64,000 bases of DNA from an uncultured Selenomonas sp. GTDB taxonomy: Bacteria > Bacillota > Negativicutes > Selenomonadales > Selenomonadaceae. The notes under the pieces were generated by a model. It was not told where the DNA came from and made no database searches. It worked only from the letters and a program-made list of their open reading frames with translations. The position numbers were made by a program, and so were the translations under genes. This document shows, piece by piece, positions 54,288 to 64,000 of this stretch. The DNA is taken from the NCBI GenBank assembly GCA_934202005.1, contig CAKPXP010000001.1, positions 1 through 64,000 on the forward strand, given 5' to 3'. Numbering within the stretch: the first letter of the stretch is position 1; every line of letters starts with the position of its first letter.

Positions 54288-55231
54288 TAGTCGTTCGCCT
54301 CCTCATGCGTTGTCGATGCCTGCGCTGCTGCTGACGATGCGCTTGCTGCCGGCTGACTGCCTGCGGCTGTGACGTTCGCTTCTGGCGGCTGGCTGGCTGG
54401 AGCGGACGGTTCGCTGGCGTCTGTCTTCGCCGCCTCGTGGACGGGGAAGAAATAGGCGCCGCAGGCGGCGATGGCGACGGTCAGGAGGATCGTGCGCGTG
54501 CCGGAGGAGAGCTCAGAGAGCAGCGGCAGGGAAGTCGCGGCAAAGCTCAGCAGGAAGCTCGCGGCGACGAGGCCGCAGACGACGCGGCTCTCGCGGGCCG
54601 CGGGGATGATGACCCAGAGGAACATGCCGAAGAGCGCGACGGAGAGCGCGCTCACGAGGCGCAGCGAGAGGAGGTTCCCCGCGATGACGCCGAGCGCCGT
54701 GCCGACGGCCCAGCCGGGCAGCGCGACGGACATCGCGCCGTAGTTGTAGAAGGGCGCGAGGCGGCCGGGGCGCGCGATCGTGATGCCGAAGATCTCATCG
54801 GTGATGTCAAAGCCGACGAGCAGCCGGTGGTAGAGGGGCGTGCCGGGCGCGAATTTCTGGCTCACGACGCAGCTCATGAGCATATAGCGTGCGTTGGCGA
54901 CGAGCGTCATGACGGCGAGCTCGAGATAGGACGCCTTGGCGGCGATGAGGGTGAACGCGGCGTACTCGCCAGCTGAGGCGTTGTTGAAGAAGCTCGCGAG
55001 GAATCCCTGGAACGGGGAGAGCCCCGCCGCCTTCGCCGCGATGCCGAGCGTGAACGAGACGACGAAGTAGCCGAGCGCGATGGGGATGCCGTCGTGGAAT
55101 CCTTCGAGGAAGAGCGTGCGCCGCGAGTCGGCGTCCTTGTCGACGCGGGCGACGCCGTGCATCTCGCGGCAGTCCGGCGCGGCGGCTTCCTCCTCGTTTT
55201 CCCGCGCGGAGAGCATGGTTTCTTCTGTCAT
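54287..55231 (-). CDS. azlC: AzlC branched-chain amino acid exporter
   Basis: 314 residues. ATG 55231 has AAAGGA 8 bases upstream. After a 40-residue acidic N-terminus the AzlC domain starts DGIPIALGYFVVSFTLGIAAK; six to eight hydrophobic segments follow. A low-complexity tail of about 60 residues rich in Ala, Ser, Pro and Thr is unusual for the family. Probably exports branched-chain amino acids with AzlD, and lies in a minus-strand group after the CorC-like gene. Confidence 0.88.
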   Translation of the reverse strand: MTEETMLSARENEEEAAAPDCREMHGVARVDKDADSRRTLFLEGFHDGIPIALGYFVVSFTLGIAAKAAGLSPFQGFLASFFNNASAGEYAAFTLIAAKASYLELAVMTLVANARYMLMSCVVSQKFAPGTPLYHRLLVGFDITDEIFGITIARPGRLAPFYNYGAMSVALPGWAVGTALGVIAGNLLSLRLVSALSVALFGMFLWVIIPAARESRVVCGLVAASFLLSFAATSLPLLSELSSGTRTILLTVAIAACGAYFFPVHEAAKTDASEPSAPASQPPEANVTAAGSQPAASASSAAAQASTTHEEAND

Positions 55232-55276
55232 GGGCAAATCCTTTCCGTGTAGATGCGCCGCCAGCGCGGCGCGGGA

Positions 55277-56623
55277 TCAATCCTGCGGTTTATCGTCTGC
55301 AGCGGGATCCTCGTCCTTTTCGTTTTTCGTGACGAGGATTTTGTCGATGCGCGCGCGGTCCATGTCGACGACCTCGAAGGTGAAGCCGTTCCACTCCGCC
55401 TTTTCCGCGACCTTCGGGATGTAGCCGAAATACGAGGTGAGGAAGCCGCCCATCGTCTGATAGTGGTCGTGATCCTCGTCGGGCAGCTTGTCAATGTCGA
55501 AGCGCTCCTTGAAATCGTCGATGGAGTAGAGGCCGTCGACGTACCACGAGTGGTCGTCGCGCGGCGTGATGGCGAGCGGCTCGCTCGGCGCGCTGTGCGC
55601 GGAGTCGCCGAGCACCTCGCTCATGATGTCGTCGAGCGTGATCATGCCGATGACGCCGCCGTACTCGTCGAGTACCATCGCCTCGTGGATGCCCGTTTCG
55701 CGGAATTTCTCGAGCAGGCGGAAGAGCTCCATCGAGCGCGGCACGAACATCGGCTTGCGTAGATACTGAGAGAGCTCGAGCGACTTGTGCGTGAGCGCGG
55801 CGTTCAAGAGATCCTTGGCGTAGAGGATGCCGCAGAAATCGTCGAGGTTCTCGCGTCCGACGGGGAAGATGGACTGTGCGTGCGTGCGGATGACGCGGAG
55901 GTTGTGGCGCAGGCTGTCCTCGAGGTCGAGCCAGAGCATCTGCGTGCGCGGCGTCATGAGCGCGTAAGCCGTCTGATCGCTGAGGTGGAACACGCGGTCG
56001 ACCATGGCCTGTTCCGATTTCTCGAAGGTGCCGTCCTCCGTTCCCTGCTCGATGAGGTCCTTGACCTCCTCCTCCGTTACCGTGTCCTCGAATTTCGGAT
56101 TGAGTCCGAGCACGAGCAGGATGAGATTGGCCGAGCGCGAGAGGAGCGTGATGAGCGGGCGCGAGAGGCGCGTGAGGCGATGGAGCGCGCGATGGTGGTT
56201 CAGCAGGACCTCCTCCGGCTTTTGCATGGCGGTCTTCTTCGGCAGGAACTCGCCGAAGAGCAGCATGATGTACGTCATGAGCACGATGGAGAGCGCGAGC
56301 GAGATCGCCGCCGCGTGCGGCAGAAAAGGCGCGAGCAGCGCACCCATGAGCGGCGCGAGCAAGGCCCCGCTCGCCGCGCCGAGCAGTACGCCCATGAGCG
56401 TGATGCCGATCTGCGCGACGGAGAGCGCGTCCTCCGGCTCCTCGAGGATCGCGAGCGCCGCGGCGGCGTCCTCGCTGCCCTCGTCGGCGAGCCGCTCGAG
56501 GCGGCTCCGGTGGCTCTCCATGAGCGCGGTCTCGATGAGTGAGAAGAAGCTGTTGAGCAAGAGCAAGACGACAATCAACACCAGCAGCAAGCCGGCCTCG
56601 GTACTACCCAAAATATGACACAT
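55277..56623 (-). CDS. CNNM/CBS-domain (HlyC/CorC) family membrane protein
   Basis: 448 residues from ATG 56623; a TTG at 56611 has better spacing to the AAAGGA and is an alternative. CNNM transmembrane domain about 1-190, tandem CBS domains about 200-330 and a C-terminal CorC_HlyC domain about 345-430. The family is linked to magnesium or cobalt efflux and was once called hemolysin-like. It is 45 bases upstream of azlC and may share its transcript. Confidence 0.87.
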   Translation of the reverse strand: MCHILGSTEAGLLLVLIVVLLLLNSFFSLIETALMESHRSRLERLADEGSEDAAAALAILEEPEDALSVAQIGITLMGVLLGAASGALLAPLMGALLAPFLPHAAAISLALSIVLMTYIMLLFGEFLPKKTAMQKPEEVLLNHHRALHRLTRLSRPLITLLSRSANLILLVLGLNPKFEDTVTEEEVKDLIEQGTEDGTFEKSEQAMVDRVFHLSDQTAYALMTPRTQMLWLDLEDSLRHNLRVIRTHAQSIFPVGRENLDDFCGILYAKDLLNAALTHKSLELSQYLRKPMFVPRSMELFRLLEKFRETGIHEAMVLDEYGGVIGMITLDDIMSEVLGDSAHSAPSEPLAITPRDDHSWYVDGLYSIDDFKERFDIDKLPDEDHDHYQTMGGFLTSYFGYIPKVAEKAEWNGFTFEVVDMDRARIDKILVTKNEKDEDPAADDKPQD

Positions 56624-56734
56624 CCTTTGCAAAAAAACGGAAACGACAGGAAACGCTTGCGGCATCGTGCGTCCGCAAGGTCTATATAAAACGTAGTATA
56701 TCATGTTTGCCGGTAAAAATCATCCGGGGCCTGG

Positions 56735-56776
56735 CCGGTCGGACATTTCCAGGGCGGCGGCCGGCAGGATTTTTTC
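56735..56776 (+). terminator. GC-rich hairpin with T-tract before thiE
   Basis: CCTGGCCGG pairs imperfectly with CCGGC-AGG, followed by ATTTTTTCTTTTT. It lies 50 bases before the thiE start, so it may act as an attenuator. I did not see TPP riboswitch motifs. Confidence 0.45.
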
Positions 56777-56827
56777 TTTTTGCGAAGAAGTAGACAAAGA
56801 GAAAGCAAAGGAAAGGAAAGAAAAGAT

Positions 56828-57517
56828 ATGAGGAAACATCTGGATGTATCGGCGTATCTCATCGTCGGCCCGGAAAATACGCTCGGGCGGCCCGTGCCGG
56901 AGATCGTCGGACAGGCTGTGGCGGCGGGCTTCACCTGCGTGCAGCTGCGCTCGAAGACGGCCACGGCGCGGGAGATGATCGCGCTCTGCCGCGAGACGGC
57001 GGCGGTGCTCGCGCGGCTCGGCCGGGCGGATGCTGTGCCGCTGCTCGTCGACGACCGTCTCGATGTCGTGCTCGCGGCGCGCGCGCGCGGTATCAAGGTC
57101 GACGGCATCCACGTCGGACAGACGGACATCCCGCCGGACATCTGCCGGAGATATCTCGGCGAGGAGGCGATCGTCGGGCTCTCGGCGCCGACGGCGACGC
57201 TCGTCGACTACGTCGCGCGCGCCGATACTGCGGACATTGATTATTTCGGTGCGGGGCCGTTCCATCTTACGGCGACGAAGCCGGATGCGGGCCACGCTGC
57301 CGACGGGCGCGTCTATACGCACGGCTGCGAGGAGCTGCGGCTGCTCCATGAGAGGAGCCCGCTGCCCGTCGTCGTCGGCGGCGGCGTCAAGGCGCGCGAC
57401 CTCGCGGCGCTGCGGCAGACGGGGGTCGACGGCTTCTTCGTCGTGAGCGCCGTCGCGGGCGCAGCGGATCCCGCGGCAGCGGCAGCCGAGATGGTGCGCC
57501 TCTGGCGCGCGGGGTGA
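56828..57517 (+). CDS. thiE: Thiamine-phosphate synthase
   Basis: 229 residues, a TIM barrel. ATG 56828 is favoured (GGAAAGG and purine-rich leader). Motifs: TCVQLRSK near 39, LVDDRLDVVLAA near 72, IHVGQTDIP near 95, DYFGAGPFHLTATKPDA near 138 and VVVGGGVKA near 180, all ThiE/TenI class. It joins the pyrimidine and thiazole phosphates; TenI-like isomerase activity is possible. The DxxL and TKPDA residues favour ThiE. No other thi genes are adjacent. Confidence 0.82.
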   Translation: MRKHLDVSAYLIVGPENTLGRPVPEIVGQAVAAGFTCVQLRSKTATAREMIALCRETAAVLARLGRADAVPLLVDDRLDVVLAARARGIKVDGIHVGQTDIPPDICRRYLGEEAIVGLSAPTATLVDYVARADTADIDYFGAGPFHLTATKPDAGHAADGRVYTHGCEELRLLHERSPLPVVVGGGVKARDLAALRQTGVDGFFVVSAVAGAADPAAAAAEMVRLWRAG

Positions 57518-57716
57518 GTATGGCTGCAGCACGCGGCGGGGGGCGTGAGAGGTGCATTGTTCCCCACAGGCAGAGATGATATAATCATCTATTATCAATG
57601 GAAATTTTTTATTTGTAAGTGATCGAGGGTTCTTCCGGCAAAATCTGCGGTTTTCTGACGGATGTGACTGCGGAGGCGTGGGGACGCTTTGCGGAAAGAA
57701 ACTGTGGGAAGGAACT

Positions 57717-59870
57717 ATGGGGAATAAAATGGGAAAGAGGCTGCTGCTCGCAGGTGTGCCGGGGATCTTGGCACAGCCGCTGGCGCAGGTGTTCCAGAGG
57801 GAGCGCTGGACGGTCGCTTCCCTGGGGCCGTGCGGCGCAGCAGGCGTCGTCTCGTATGATTGCGGCGTCATGGATGCGGCGGCGCGGGATGTATTGGCTG
57901 TCCATCATATCGATGTGCTTGTCTACGGCTTGCTCGGTCAAGAGGAGCCGGTGGCGGCGCTCGCGCAGCTGCTCTCGCTCGCGAGAGTGGCCCGGGTGGG
58001 ACGGGTGCTCCTGCTGAGCGGCGCGGAGGCAGTGCAGCCGCAGGCAGAAGCGTCATCTGCTGATGGGGCGCGGACGGAGAAGAGCTGCCTGCTCGCGTGC
58101 CTCGAGGCCTATGCGCTGCGCTGGAAGCAGGCGGCGGGCGTGCGGCTGACGGTGGTGCGCCTGCCGGAGCTCTACGGACACCATCTCGCGTTAGGGGAGG
58201 GCGTGCTGGGGATCTGCCTCACCGCGCTCTCCGGTGAGAGGAAGCGGCTGCCGCGCCTCGAGACGCGCGGCACGCGGTATTTTCTCTCCGCGCGGGATGC
58301 CGCGTTCGGTTTACTGCGCCTCGTGGAGCGAGATTTCGCGGGTGACGTGATGGAATTTGCCGAGCCGCAGGGTGTGACGTTCCCCATGTTTGCCGCGTCG
58401 CTGCGGGCGGCTTTGCCGCAGTCGGAGCAGCGGACGCTGGCGGAGGTTCTCACACGTCGGCAGGCGGGAGATGAGCAAGTTCTGCCTTATGCGCTGCCGG
58501 AGCTTTCCGCCGCTGCGGCGGAGCGGGAGCTCGGCTGGCGGGCGCACGCACAGTTTCCGGCGCAGCTCGGAGAGATCTGCGCGCAAGAGCTCGCGGCATG
58601 GCGGGAGGCGAGGCTGCGTCAGCAGGCAGCGGCGCGCCGTGTGCGGCGCAAGGAGCGTCTGCGCTCGCTCGTTCCCTGGCTGGAAAATATGGCGGGGGCG
58701 CTGCTCGTAGGCGCGCTCTCCGGCACGGTCTTCGCGGGGGAGCGCTGGCCTTCCTTCGTGCTCAGTTATCTCTACATCAGTGCGATGGGCCTGCTCTACG
58801 GCAAGCGTCAATCGCTGTCGGCAGTTGTGCTTTCACTGCTCGTGCTGATTACAGGTGAACTGCGTCGCGGCGCGGATCTCGTCGCGATGCTCTATGAGCC
58901 ATCTCTGCTGCTCCTGATGATTTCCTATTTCTTCATCGGCGTGCTCACGGGCTATTTCGCCGACCGCGCGGCGCATGCGCGTGAGGCGGCATGGTGGCAG
59001 AAGCAGCGGCGGCGGAACGTTATGGGTTCCTGAAGCGCCTCTTTGACGAGAGCGTTGCCGTCAAGGATAAGCTCTACCGGCAGATCGTGAACGCAGATGA
59101 CAGCATCGGCCGTCTCTACAGCATCGTGCGCCGCCTCGACAGCGTGGAGGAGAATGTGTTCACGCAGGCGGCGCTCGTGACCGCGGAGATTCTCGCGGTG
59201 GAGGATGTTATCGTCTATATCGTGGGGGCGGATGGCCGCTATCTGCGGCAGAAGGTCCGTCTCGGCGCGCATACGGCCGCGAAGCCGCGCTCGCTGCGCG
59301 TCGACAGCCAGCCGTTCCTCGCGACGCTGCTGCGCGAACAGAAGATCTATGTCAACCGCACGCTTGCGGATGATGTGCCGGATCTTGCGGCGCCTGTGGT
59401 CTATGAGGGCAGGACAATCGCTGTCATCGAGCTCTTCGGTATGGATTTCGACCAGTGGAGCTTCGCGCAGCAGAATCTGCTCGCGGTCACGGCGCGCCTC
59501 ATCGCCGCCTCGCTCGGTCGCGCCTACGCCTGGGAGCGGGAGGCCGTCGAGCGGAAATATCTGCCGGGGACGCGCTTTCCTGCGCGCGCCGGAGTTCGAC
59601 AAGGTGCTCGCGGCGATCGGACACAGGGAGAAGCTCGCGTCTGACTACCCGGCGTCTCTCGTGCCGATCCTGGGCGGGCCGCGGGACGCGGCGTCGCTCG
59701 ATGCCGTGCTCTCGCGCGTGATTCGCGCGGAGGATTTTGTCGGTGAGCATGCGGGCGGTCTCTATCTGCTGTTGCCGGATGTCACGGGGGAGACGCTCGC
59801 GCTCGTGCGGCAGCGGCTCGCGCGCGCGGGCATCGAGACGGGCGAAGGAGAGGCGGTGCAGTCGTCATGA
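57717..59870 (+). pseudogene. pelD: pelD, SDR domain fused to c-di-GMP receptor, with two frameshifts
   Basis: Frame A (57717 to about 59015) encodes an N-terminal SDR/epimerase-like domain (LLLAGVPGILAQPLAQV, VVRLPELYG) and then four transmembrane segments as in PelD. Frame B (about 59016-59580) gives the GAF domain, starting ERYGFLKRLFDES. Frame A resumes (about 59581-59870) with the GGDEF-like end. Joining needs one G restored near 59015 and one C removed near 59581. The last part has RAED (RxxD I-site type) and no GGDEF active motif, as expected for the c-di-GMP receptor PelD that switches on Pel synthesis. Either true decay or base-calling error; the stop overlaps pelE. Confidence 0.72.
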
Positions 59871-60750
59871 TGGTAGGACTGGCTTTTCATCTCCTGCTCA
59901 CGGCCGCCTATGCGCTCGCAGCAGTCCAGCGCCTGCCGCGGCTGCAGGCAGCGGCGGAGACGCTCCTGGTGCTCCTGCTGCCGTTTTTTGGCTTTGCGAT
60001 CCTTGTAGTCTGGCACATCACCTGCCACCTGCTCCATACGGGAGCGCTGCCACTCTATGAGGAGGGATGGCAACGGGCGATGATTTCCCTCGAGCCGCTC
60101 GCGTATCAGGCGGATGTCGTGCCGCTCCAGGATACGTATCTGCTCGGGGATGCGCGCCTGCGGCGCAGGCTCTTCACCGACGCCATCAAGCAGGAGGTCG
60201 TGAACAACGAGGCCGTGCTCCGCCAGGCCGTGCACGATGAGGATCGCGAGATTGCCTACTACGCCGTGTCGCTGATGACGGCGCGCGCGGAGAAACTCGC
60301 AGCGGAGCTCTATGCGCTCGAGCAGCAGCTGCGGGCGGCGGGGGCGGATGACGAGCCGCTGCTCCGCCGCTATGCGGCGACGCTCGAGGCATTTCTCGCG
60401 AGCGGCAGCGGCGATGAGGTGTCGCGGTGCGAGAAGCGCGGGGCGTTGCTTTCGGCGCTCGCGGCGCTCGCTAAGGCACACCCTGAGAGCACGCTTTATT
60501 TCGAGCAGGCGCTGCGCCAGTTGCTCGCGTCTGGGGCGTACGAGCAGGCGGAGGCGGTGCTCCGAGACTATGCACGGCAGCATCCGGGGGAGGAGGGGCG
60601 TACCTATGCGAACTGCGGCTCGCGCTCGCACGGCGGCAGTCGGAGCGCATGGCGGCGGTCGTGCAGGCGCTCAAGACGCTGCCCTGCCGTCTCTCCGCTG
60701 ACGCGCTCGCAGCGATTCGTTACTGGGATAGGAGGCCGGAGCATGAATAA
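59867..60750 (+). pseudogene. pelE: pelE, frameshifted near 60610
   Basis: A PelE-like protein: two N-terminal membrane segments (about 1-48) and helical TPR-like repeats (YFEQALRQLLASGAYEQAEAVL). The frame from 59867 runs into junk after YAN; the other frame continues naturally (LRLALARRQSERMAAV, ALKTLPCRLSADALAA, ending RRPEHE-stop at 60750). Restoring one G near 60610 (GCGAAC to GCGGAAC) joins them. With the shift, the frame runs by chance into pelA, giving an apparent 902-residue fusion that is not a real design. PelE partners PelD in Pel synthesis. Confidence 0.7.
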
Positions 60751-62575
60751 ACGAGGCGTGTATTTGATTTTCCTCGCGGTGCTGCTGCTCGGCTGTTTCT
60801 TCCAATATCTGCGCATGGACGGCTTTCTGCATCTCGGGGCACTGCGCAATTTCGCAGCCGTCGAACGGGCGAAGCAGCAGCCCTGGGCGGAGGCGGACGC
60901 AATCGCGCGGGACCGCTATCTCATCTTCTACGATCCAGAGGATGTCGCGAGTATGTTCGCGCGCCACAATATCGAACGGCTGCTCGCGCAGCAGAAGAAG
61001 GACTATGAGAGTCATCCGCTGCGCGAGGCGGTCGAGATTCCGCAGGAGACGCGCGGCGTCGTCTTCGCTACGGGGCGCGCCGGCGTCGCGGCCTCTCTCT
61101 CGGCGGCGCTTTCCTACGCGGCGGCGGGCGGCACGGTGCTCTTCACGCAGCGGCTGGAGGCGGCGGACGATACGGCGCCGCTCGCGGATGAGGCGCGCGG
61201 CGCGCTCGGGCTTACCGCCATCGGCGGCGCAGCTGATACGCCGGGCGTGCGGTTCCCTACGGACTTCCTTGTCGGCGTCCAGGGCAAGGCGTTCGACAAC
61301 GGCATCTACGAGACGCAGGCCGACGCTGTCACGCTCGCGCCGGACGCCGTGGTCGATATGGAGAGCGCGGCGGGCGTGCCGCTGCTCTGGCACCATGCGT
61401 ACGGCGCGGGCGAGGTCATTGCCTACAACGGCGCGGAGCGCGACGACAAGACGAACCGCGGCGTGCTCGCCGCGATGCTCGCGCACTGCGGCGAGGATGC
61501 CGTCTACCCCATGGTCGGCGTGAAGCTCTTTTTCATCGACGATTTCCCCGCGCCGACGCCCGAGGGGGATTTCTCGAAGATCTACGAGGAGACGGGGCTC
61601 TCGACGGCGGAATTCTACCGCGAGAACTGGTGGCCGTGGATGCAGGAGAACGCCAGGCGCTTCAATTTCAAGTACACGGGGCTCATCATCGAGACGTACA
61701 ACGACCAGGTCAAGGGGCCGTTCCGCCCGCTCGGCGGCCGCGCCGCGCGCGACAACGTCATCGTCTACGGGCGCGAGCTGCTCAAGATGGGCGGCGAGCT
61801 CGGCCTGCACGGCTATAATCACCAGTCACTCGCGCCCGCGGGCTACGGGCAGGGCGAGCTCGAGTATGTGCCCTGGGCGAGCCAGGCGGACATGACGGAG
61901 GCGATGCAGGAGCTCGCCCGCTATGTCAGCGAGCTCTACCCGGGCTATGCGTTCCGCACCTATGTGCCACCCTCGAACATCCTGAGTCCTGAAGGGTATG
62001 CGGCTGTGCGCGAGGCATTCCCGGATGTACGGATCTTCGCGTCGCTTTACGACGGCCTGTCGCCGGAAAGCTACTACCAGGACTACGAACGCAGGGCGGA
62101 CGGCACCTACGCCATTCCGCGCGTCTCGGCGGGCTACGCGCCCGACGGCTCCACGCAGTGGGCGGTGTACAGCCTCGTCAACGAGCTGGGCGTGTTCTCT
62201 CACTTCGTCCATCCGGATGAAATGTTCTACGAGGAGAGCCGCGACAAGACCTGGGCGCAGCTGCGGCAGGGCATGGAGGCGTTCCTCGGCGAGTTTGGCG
62301 CCGCCTGCCCGTGGCTCACGCCGGTGACGGCCTCGGAGAGCCTGCCGTATTTCGATGATTATTTCGCACTCGACTACCGCGTGAAGCGGACGCCCGCGTA
62401 TCTGGAGCTCCACGCGTGGAACCACGCGGGCGAGGCGCGGTTCCTGCTGCGCTCCTCCCGCGTGCTCGATCACGCGGAAGGCTGCACGGCGGAGCCTGTG
62501 GCGGAGAGCGTCTACCTCGTGCGCCTGGCGGGCGAGGCGGCGCGGCTCTACTGGCGGACGGAGGGGGATGCGTGA
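60743..62575 (+). CDS. pelA: PelA-type polysaccharide deacetylase (DUF2194-like)
   Basis: 610 residues from ATG 60743, with AGGAGG 10 bases upstream. An N-terminal signal anchor (VYLIFLAVLLLGC) is followed by a glutamine-amidotransferase-like domain (about 30-240) and a deacetylase-like NodB/CE4-type barrel (about 250-480) with FFIDDFPAP as the likely metal region and GLHGYNHQS. A C-terminal beta domain follows. It matches the compact PelA deacetylase form of Gram-positive-type pel operons, without the hydrolase half of Pseudomonas PelA. It would partly deacetylate the GalNAc-rich Pel polymer outside the membrane. No disruption is seen. Confidence 0.78.
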   Translation: MNKRGVYLIFLAVLLLGCFFQYLRMDGFLHLGALRNFAAVERAKQQPWAEADAIARDRYLIFYDPEDVASMFARHNIERLLAQQKKDYESHPLREAVEIPQETRGVVFATGRAGVAASLSAALSYAAAGGTVLFTQRLEAADDTAPLADEARGALGLTAIGGAADTPGVRFPTDFLVGVQGKAFDNGIYETQADAVTLAPDAVVDMESAAGVPLLWHHAYGAGEVIAYNGAERDDKTNRGVLAAMLAHCGEDAVYPMVGVKLFFIDDFPAPTPEGDFSKIYEETGLSTAEFYRENWWPWMQENARRFNFKYTGLIIETYNDQVKGPFRPLGGRAARDNVIVYGRELLKMGGELGLHGYNHQSLAPAGYGQGELEYVPWASQADMTEAMQELARYVSELYPGYAFRTYVPPSNILSPEGYAAVREAFPDVRIFASLYDGLSPESYYQDYERRADGTYAIPRVSAGYAPDGSTQWAVYSLVNELGVFSHFVHPDEMFYEESRDKTWAQLRQGMEAFLGEFGAACPWLTPVTASESLPYFDDYFALDYRVKRTPAYLELHAWNHAGEARFLLRSSRVLDHAEGCTAEPVAESVYLVRLAGEAARLYWRTEGDA

Positions 62576-63999
62576 TGAGGATCTGTCTTTTGACGGAGGG
62601 CTCCTATCCCTATGTGGTCGGCGGCGTTTCCTCGTGGGTGCAGATGCTCATGGAGGGGCTGCCGGAGTATGAGTTCTTCATCTATTCCATCGGCGCGGAG
62701 GCGAAGGAGCGCGGGAACTATAAATATCGGTTCCCGGAGAATTGCAAGGGCATCCAGGAGGTTTTCCTCGATGAGATCCTGCGCCTGCCGTCAAGCGGCA
62801 TGCGCACGCACGCGCTGACGGCGGAGGAGCGGGAGACGCTGCGCGCGCTCGTGCAGGGAGAGGCGCCGCTCGAGCTTCCGGGACTCGCGCGCGTCCTGCG
62901 GCGCCGGGAGTGGAAGAGCCCGCTCGATCTCTTCATGACGAGCGATTTTTTCGATGTGATCGCGCGCGTCTACCGCGAGCGGTACAGCTACCTGCCCTTT
63001 ACGGATTACTCCTGGACGCTGCGCTCGATGCTGCTGCCGCTTTTCTTCCTGCTGAGCCAGCCGCTGCCGGAGGCGGATGTCTATCACAGCGTCGCGACGG
63101 GCTACTGCGGCGTACTCGGCGGCATGGCGGCGCTGCTCTACAGGAAACCGTTCATGATCACGGAGCATGGCATTTACTCGCGCGAGCGCGAGGCGGAAAT
63201 CATCAAAAGCGACTGGGCGAAGGGGGATTTCAAGTCCATCTGGATCCGTTATTTCTACCATCTCGCGTAGCTCGCCTACGCGTCGGCCGACCATGTCTAT
63301 ACCCTCTTCGAGCACAACGCGAAGATCGAGGCGGAGCTCGGCTGCGATTCCCAAAAGATCGGCATCGTGTCGAACGGCATTCATATGGAGCGCTTCGCCG
63401 GCATCCCCGAGCTCACGGAGCACGCGGGGCCGATCGTCATCGGCGCGGTCGTGCGCGTCGTGCCCATCAAGGACAATGTGACGCTCCTGCGCGCGTTCTT
63501 CCTCGTGCACCGCGCGCTGCCGGAGACGGAGCTCTACGTGATGGGCAATATGGAGGAGGATCCGGAGTATGTCGCGCTTTGCAAGCGTACGGTAGAGACG
63601 CTCGGCATCGAGGGCGTCACGTTCACGGGCTCAATCGATGTCGCGGCCTATCTGCCGCGCATGGATGTGCTCGTGCTCTCGAGCATCAGCGAGGGGCAGC
63701 CGCTCTCGGTGCTCGAGGGCTTCGCAGTGCACCGCCCGTATGTGACGACGGATGTCGGCTGCTGCCGCGAGCTCATCTACGGCGACAGCACGGATACGCT
63801 TGGTACGGCGGGCGCGGTCGTAGCGCCGATGGACTACGAGGCGATGGCGCGAGAGATCCTGCGGCTCGCGCGCGACTACAAGCTGAGGAAAGAGATGGCG
63901 GCTGTCGGCTATGAGCGTTGCCGCCGCGGCTATACGTATGAGCATTTCATCGCGTCGTATCGGCGCATCTATGAGGAGGAAGGGCAGGTGAGGCGCTGA
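62575..63999 (+). pseudogene. pelF: pelF glycosyltransferase with in-frame amber codon
   Basis: A GT4 glycosyltransferase, PelF type: MRICLLTEGSYPYVVGGVSSW start, HSVATGYCGVLGG, TEHGIYSRE and the nucleotide-sugar site SEGQPLSVLEGFA. The frame is uninterrupted from 62575 to the TGA at 63997 except for a TAG at 63268-63270, after YHLA; the frame goes on LAYASADHVYTLFEHN. CAG (Gln) at that site would restore a 474-residue protein. PelF polymerises Pel from UDP-GalNAc. ATGA overlap with pelA. The downstream pelG would lie past the window. Confidence 0.75.
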
Positions 64000-64000
64000 T

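Noticed and set aside
59867..62575. Apparent 902-residue PelE-PelA fusion
   Set aside because: The linking 40 residues are Arg/Ser-rich junk; an alternative frame continues pelE and pelA has its own ribosome site and start.

Overview
The window looks like a chromosomal segment of a Negativicute (Firmicutes with an outer membrane), probably near Selenomonas or Mitsuokella; the genus is inference. The evidence is Clostridia/Bacilli-style gene order (carD, yacL, ispD, ispF, cysS, mrnC, thyX, rlmB, rae1, sigH), a leucine T-box before leuS, a cobalamin riboswitch and tmRNA, combined with diderm features: an outer-membrane porin with an N-terminal coiled coil and a phosphoethanolamine-transferase-like enzyme. 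GC content is high, so most antisense open frames are shadows.

Layout: 1-7.3 kb holds a duplicated DUF2292 protein, a sodium/dicarboxylate-type symporter, a BMP-family lipoprotein paired with a chemoreceptor, an Mrp ATPase and an EamA exporter. On the minus strand, 7.4-14 kb carries a 1582-residue EAL/GGDEF protein whose start is preceded by a G10 tract, and a sulfatase-fold PEtN transferase. At 14.2-16.5 kb is nrdD, which lacks the usual glycyl-radical tail. From 16.5 to 25.1 kb runs a beta-glucan/cellobiose locus: RpiR regulator, PTS IIC, porin, PTS IIB, PTS IIA, GH1, GH16 and GH9, which together could cut glucan outside the cytoplasm, pass it through the outer membrane, phosphorylate it on import and hydrolyse it. 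From 25 to 32 kb are ridA, tmRNA, thiT, a flavodoxin, a GntP-like permease behind an attenuator leader, an EamA exporter and brnQ. From 32 to 43 kb are a tiny transcript, a divergent FtsZ, tcdA and the housekeeping block. From 43 to 57 kb are B12 riboswitch-cbiK, two ABC systems, a fluoride channel, a LysR/chromate cluster, T-box-leuS, azlCD, a CorC-like protein and thiE. From 57.7 kb to the end is a Pel exopolysaccharide operon.

The most unusual signals are: (1) a dispersed ~165-bp full-length foldback element with four complete copies, each directly 3' of a gene, two of which supply the gene's stop codon, plus two ~30-bp miniature forms beside the B12 riboswitch and the leuS T-box; the stem changes in a compensatory way between copies. 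(2) A pel operon with two compensating frameshifts in pelD, one in pelE and an amber codon in pelF. (3) A structured attenuator leader of no class I recognise before the GntP-like permease. (4) A short promoter-to-terminator transcript with a 19-codon hydrophobic ORF. (5) NrdD without its radical glycine. (6) A second-type FtsZ outside the dcw cluster. All function calls rest on motif reading without database searches.
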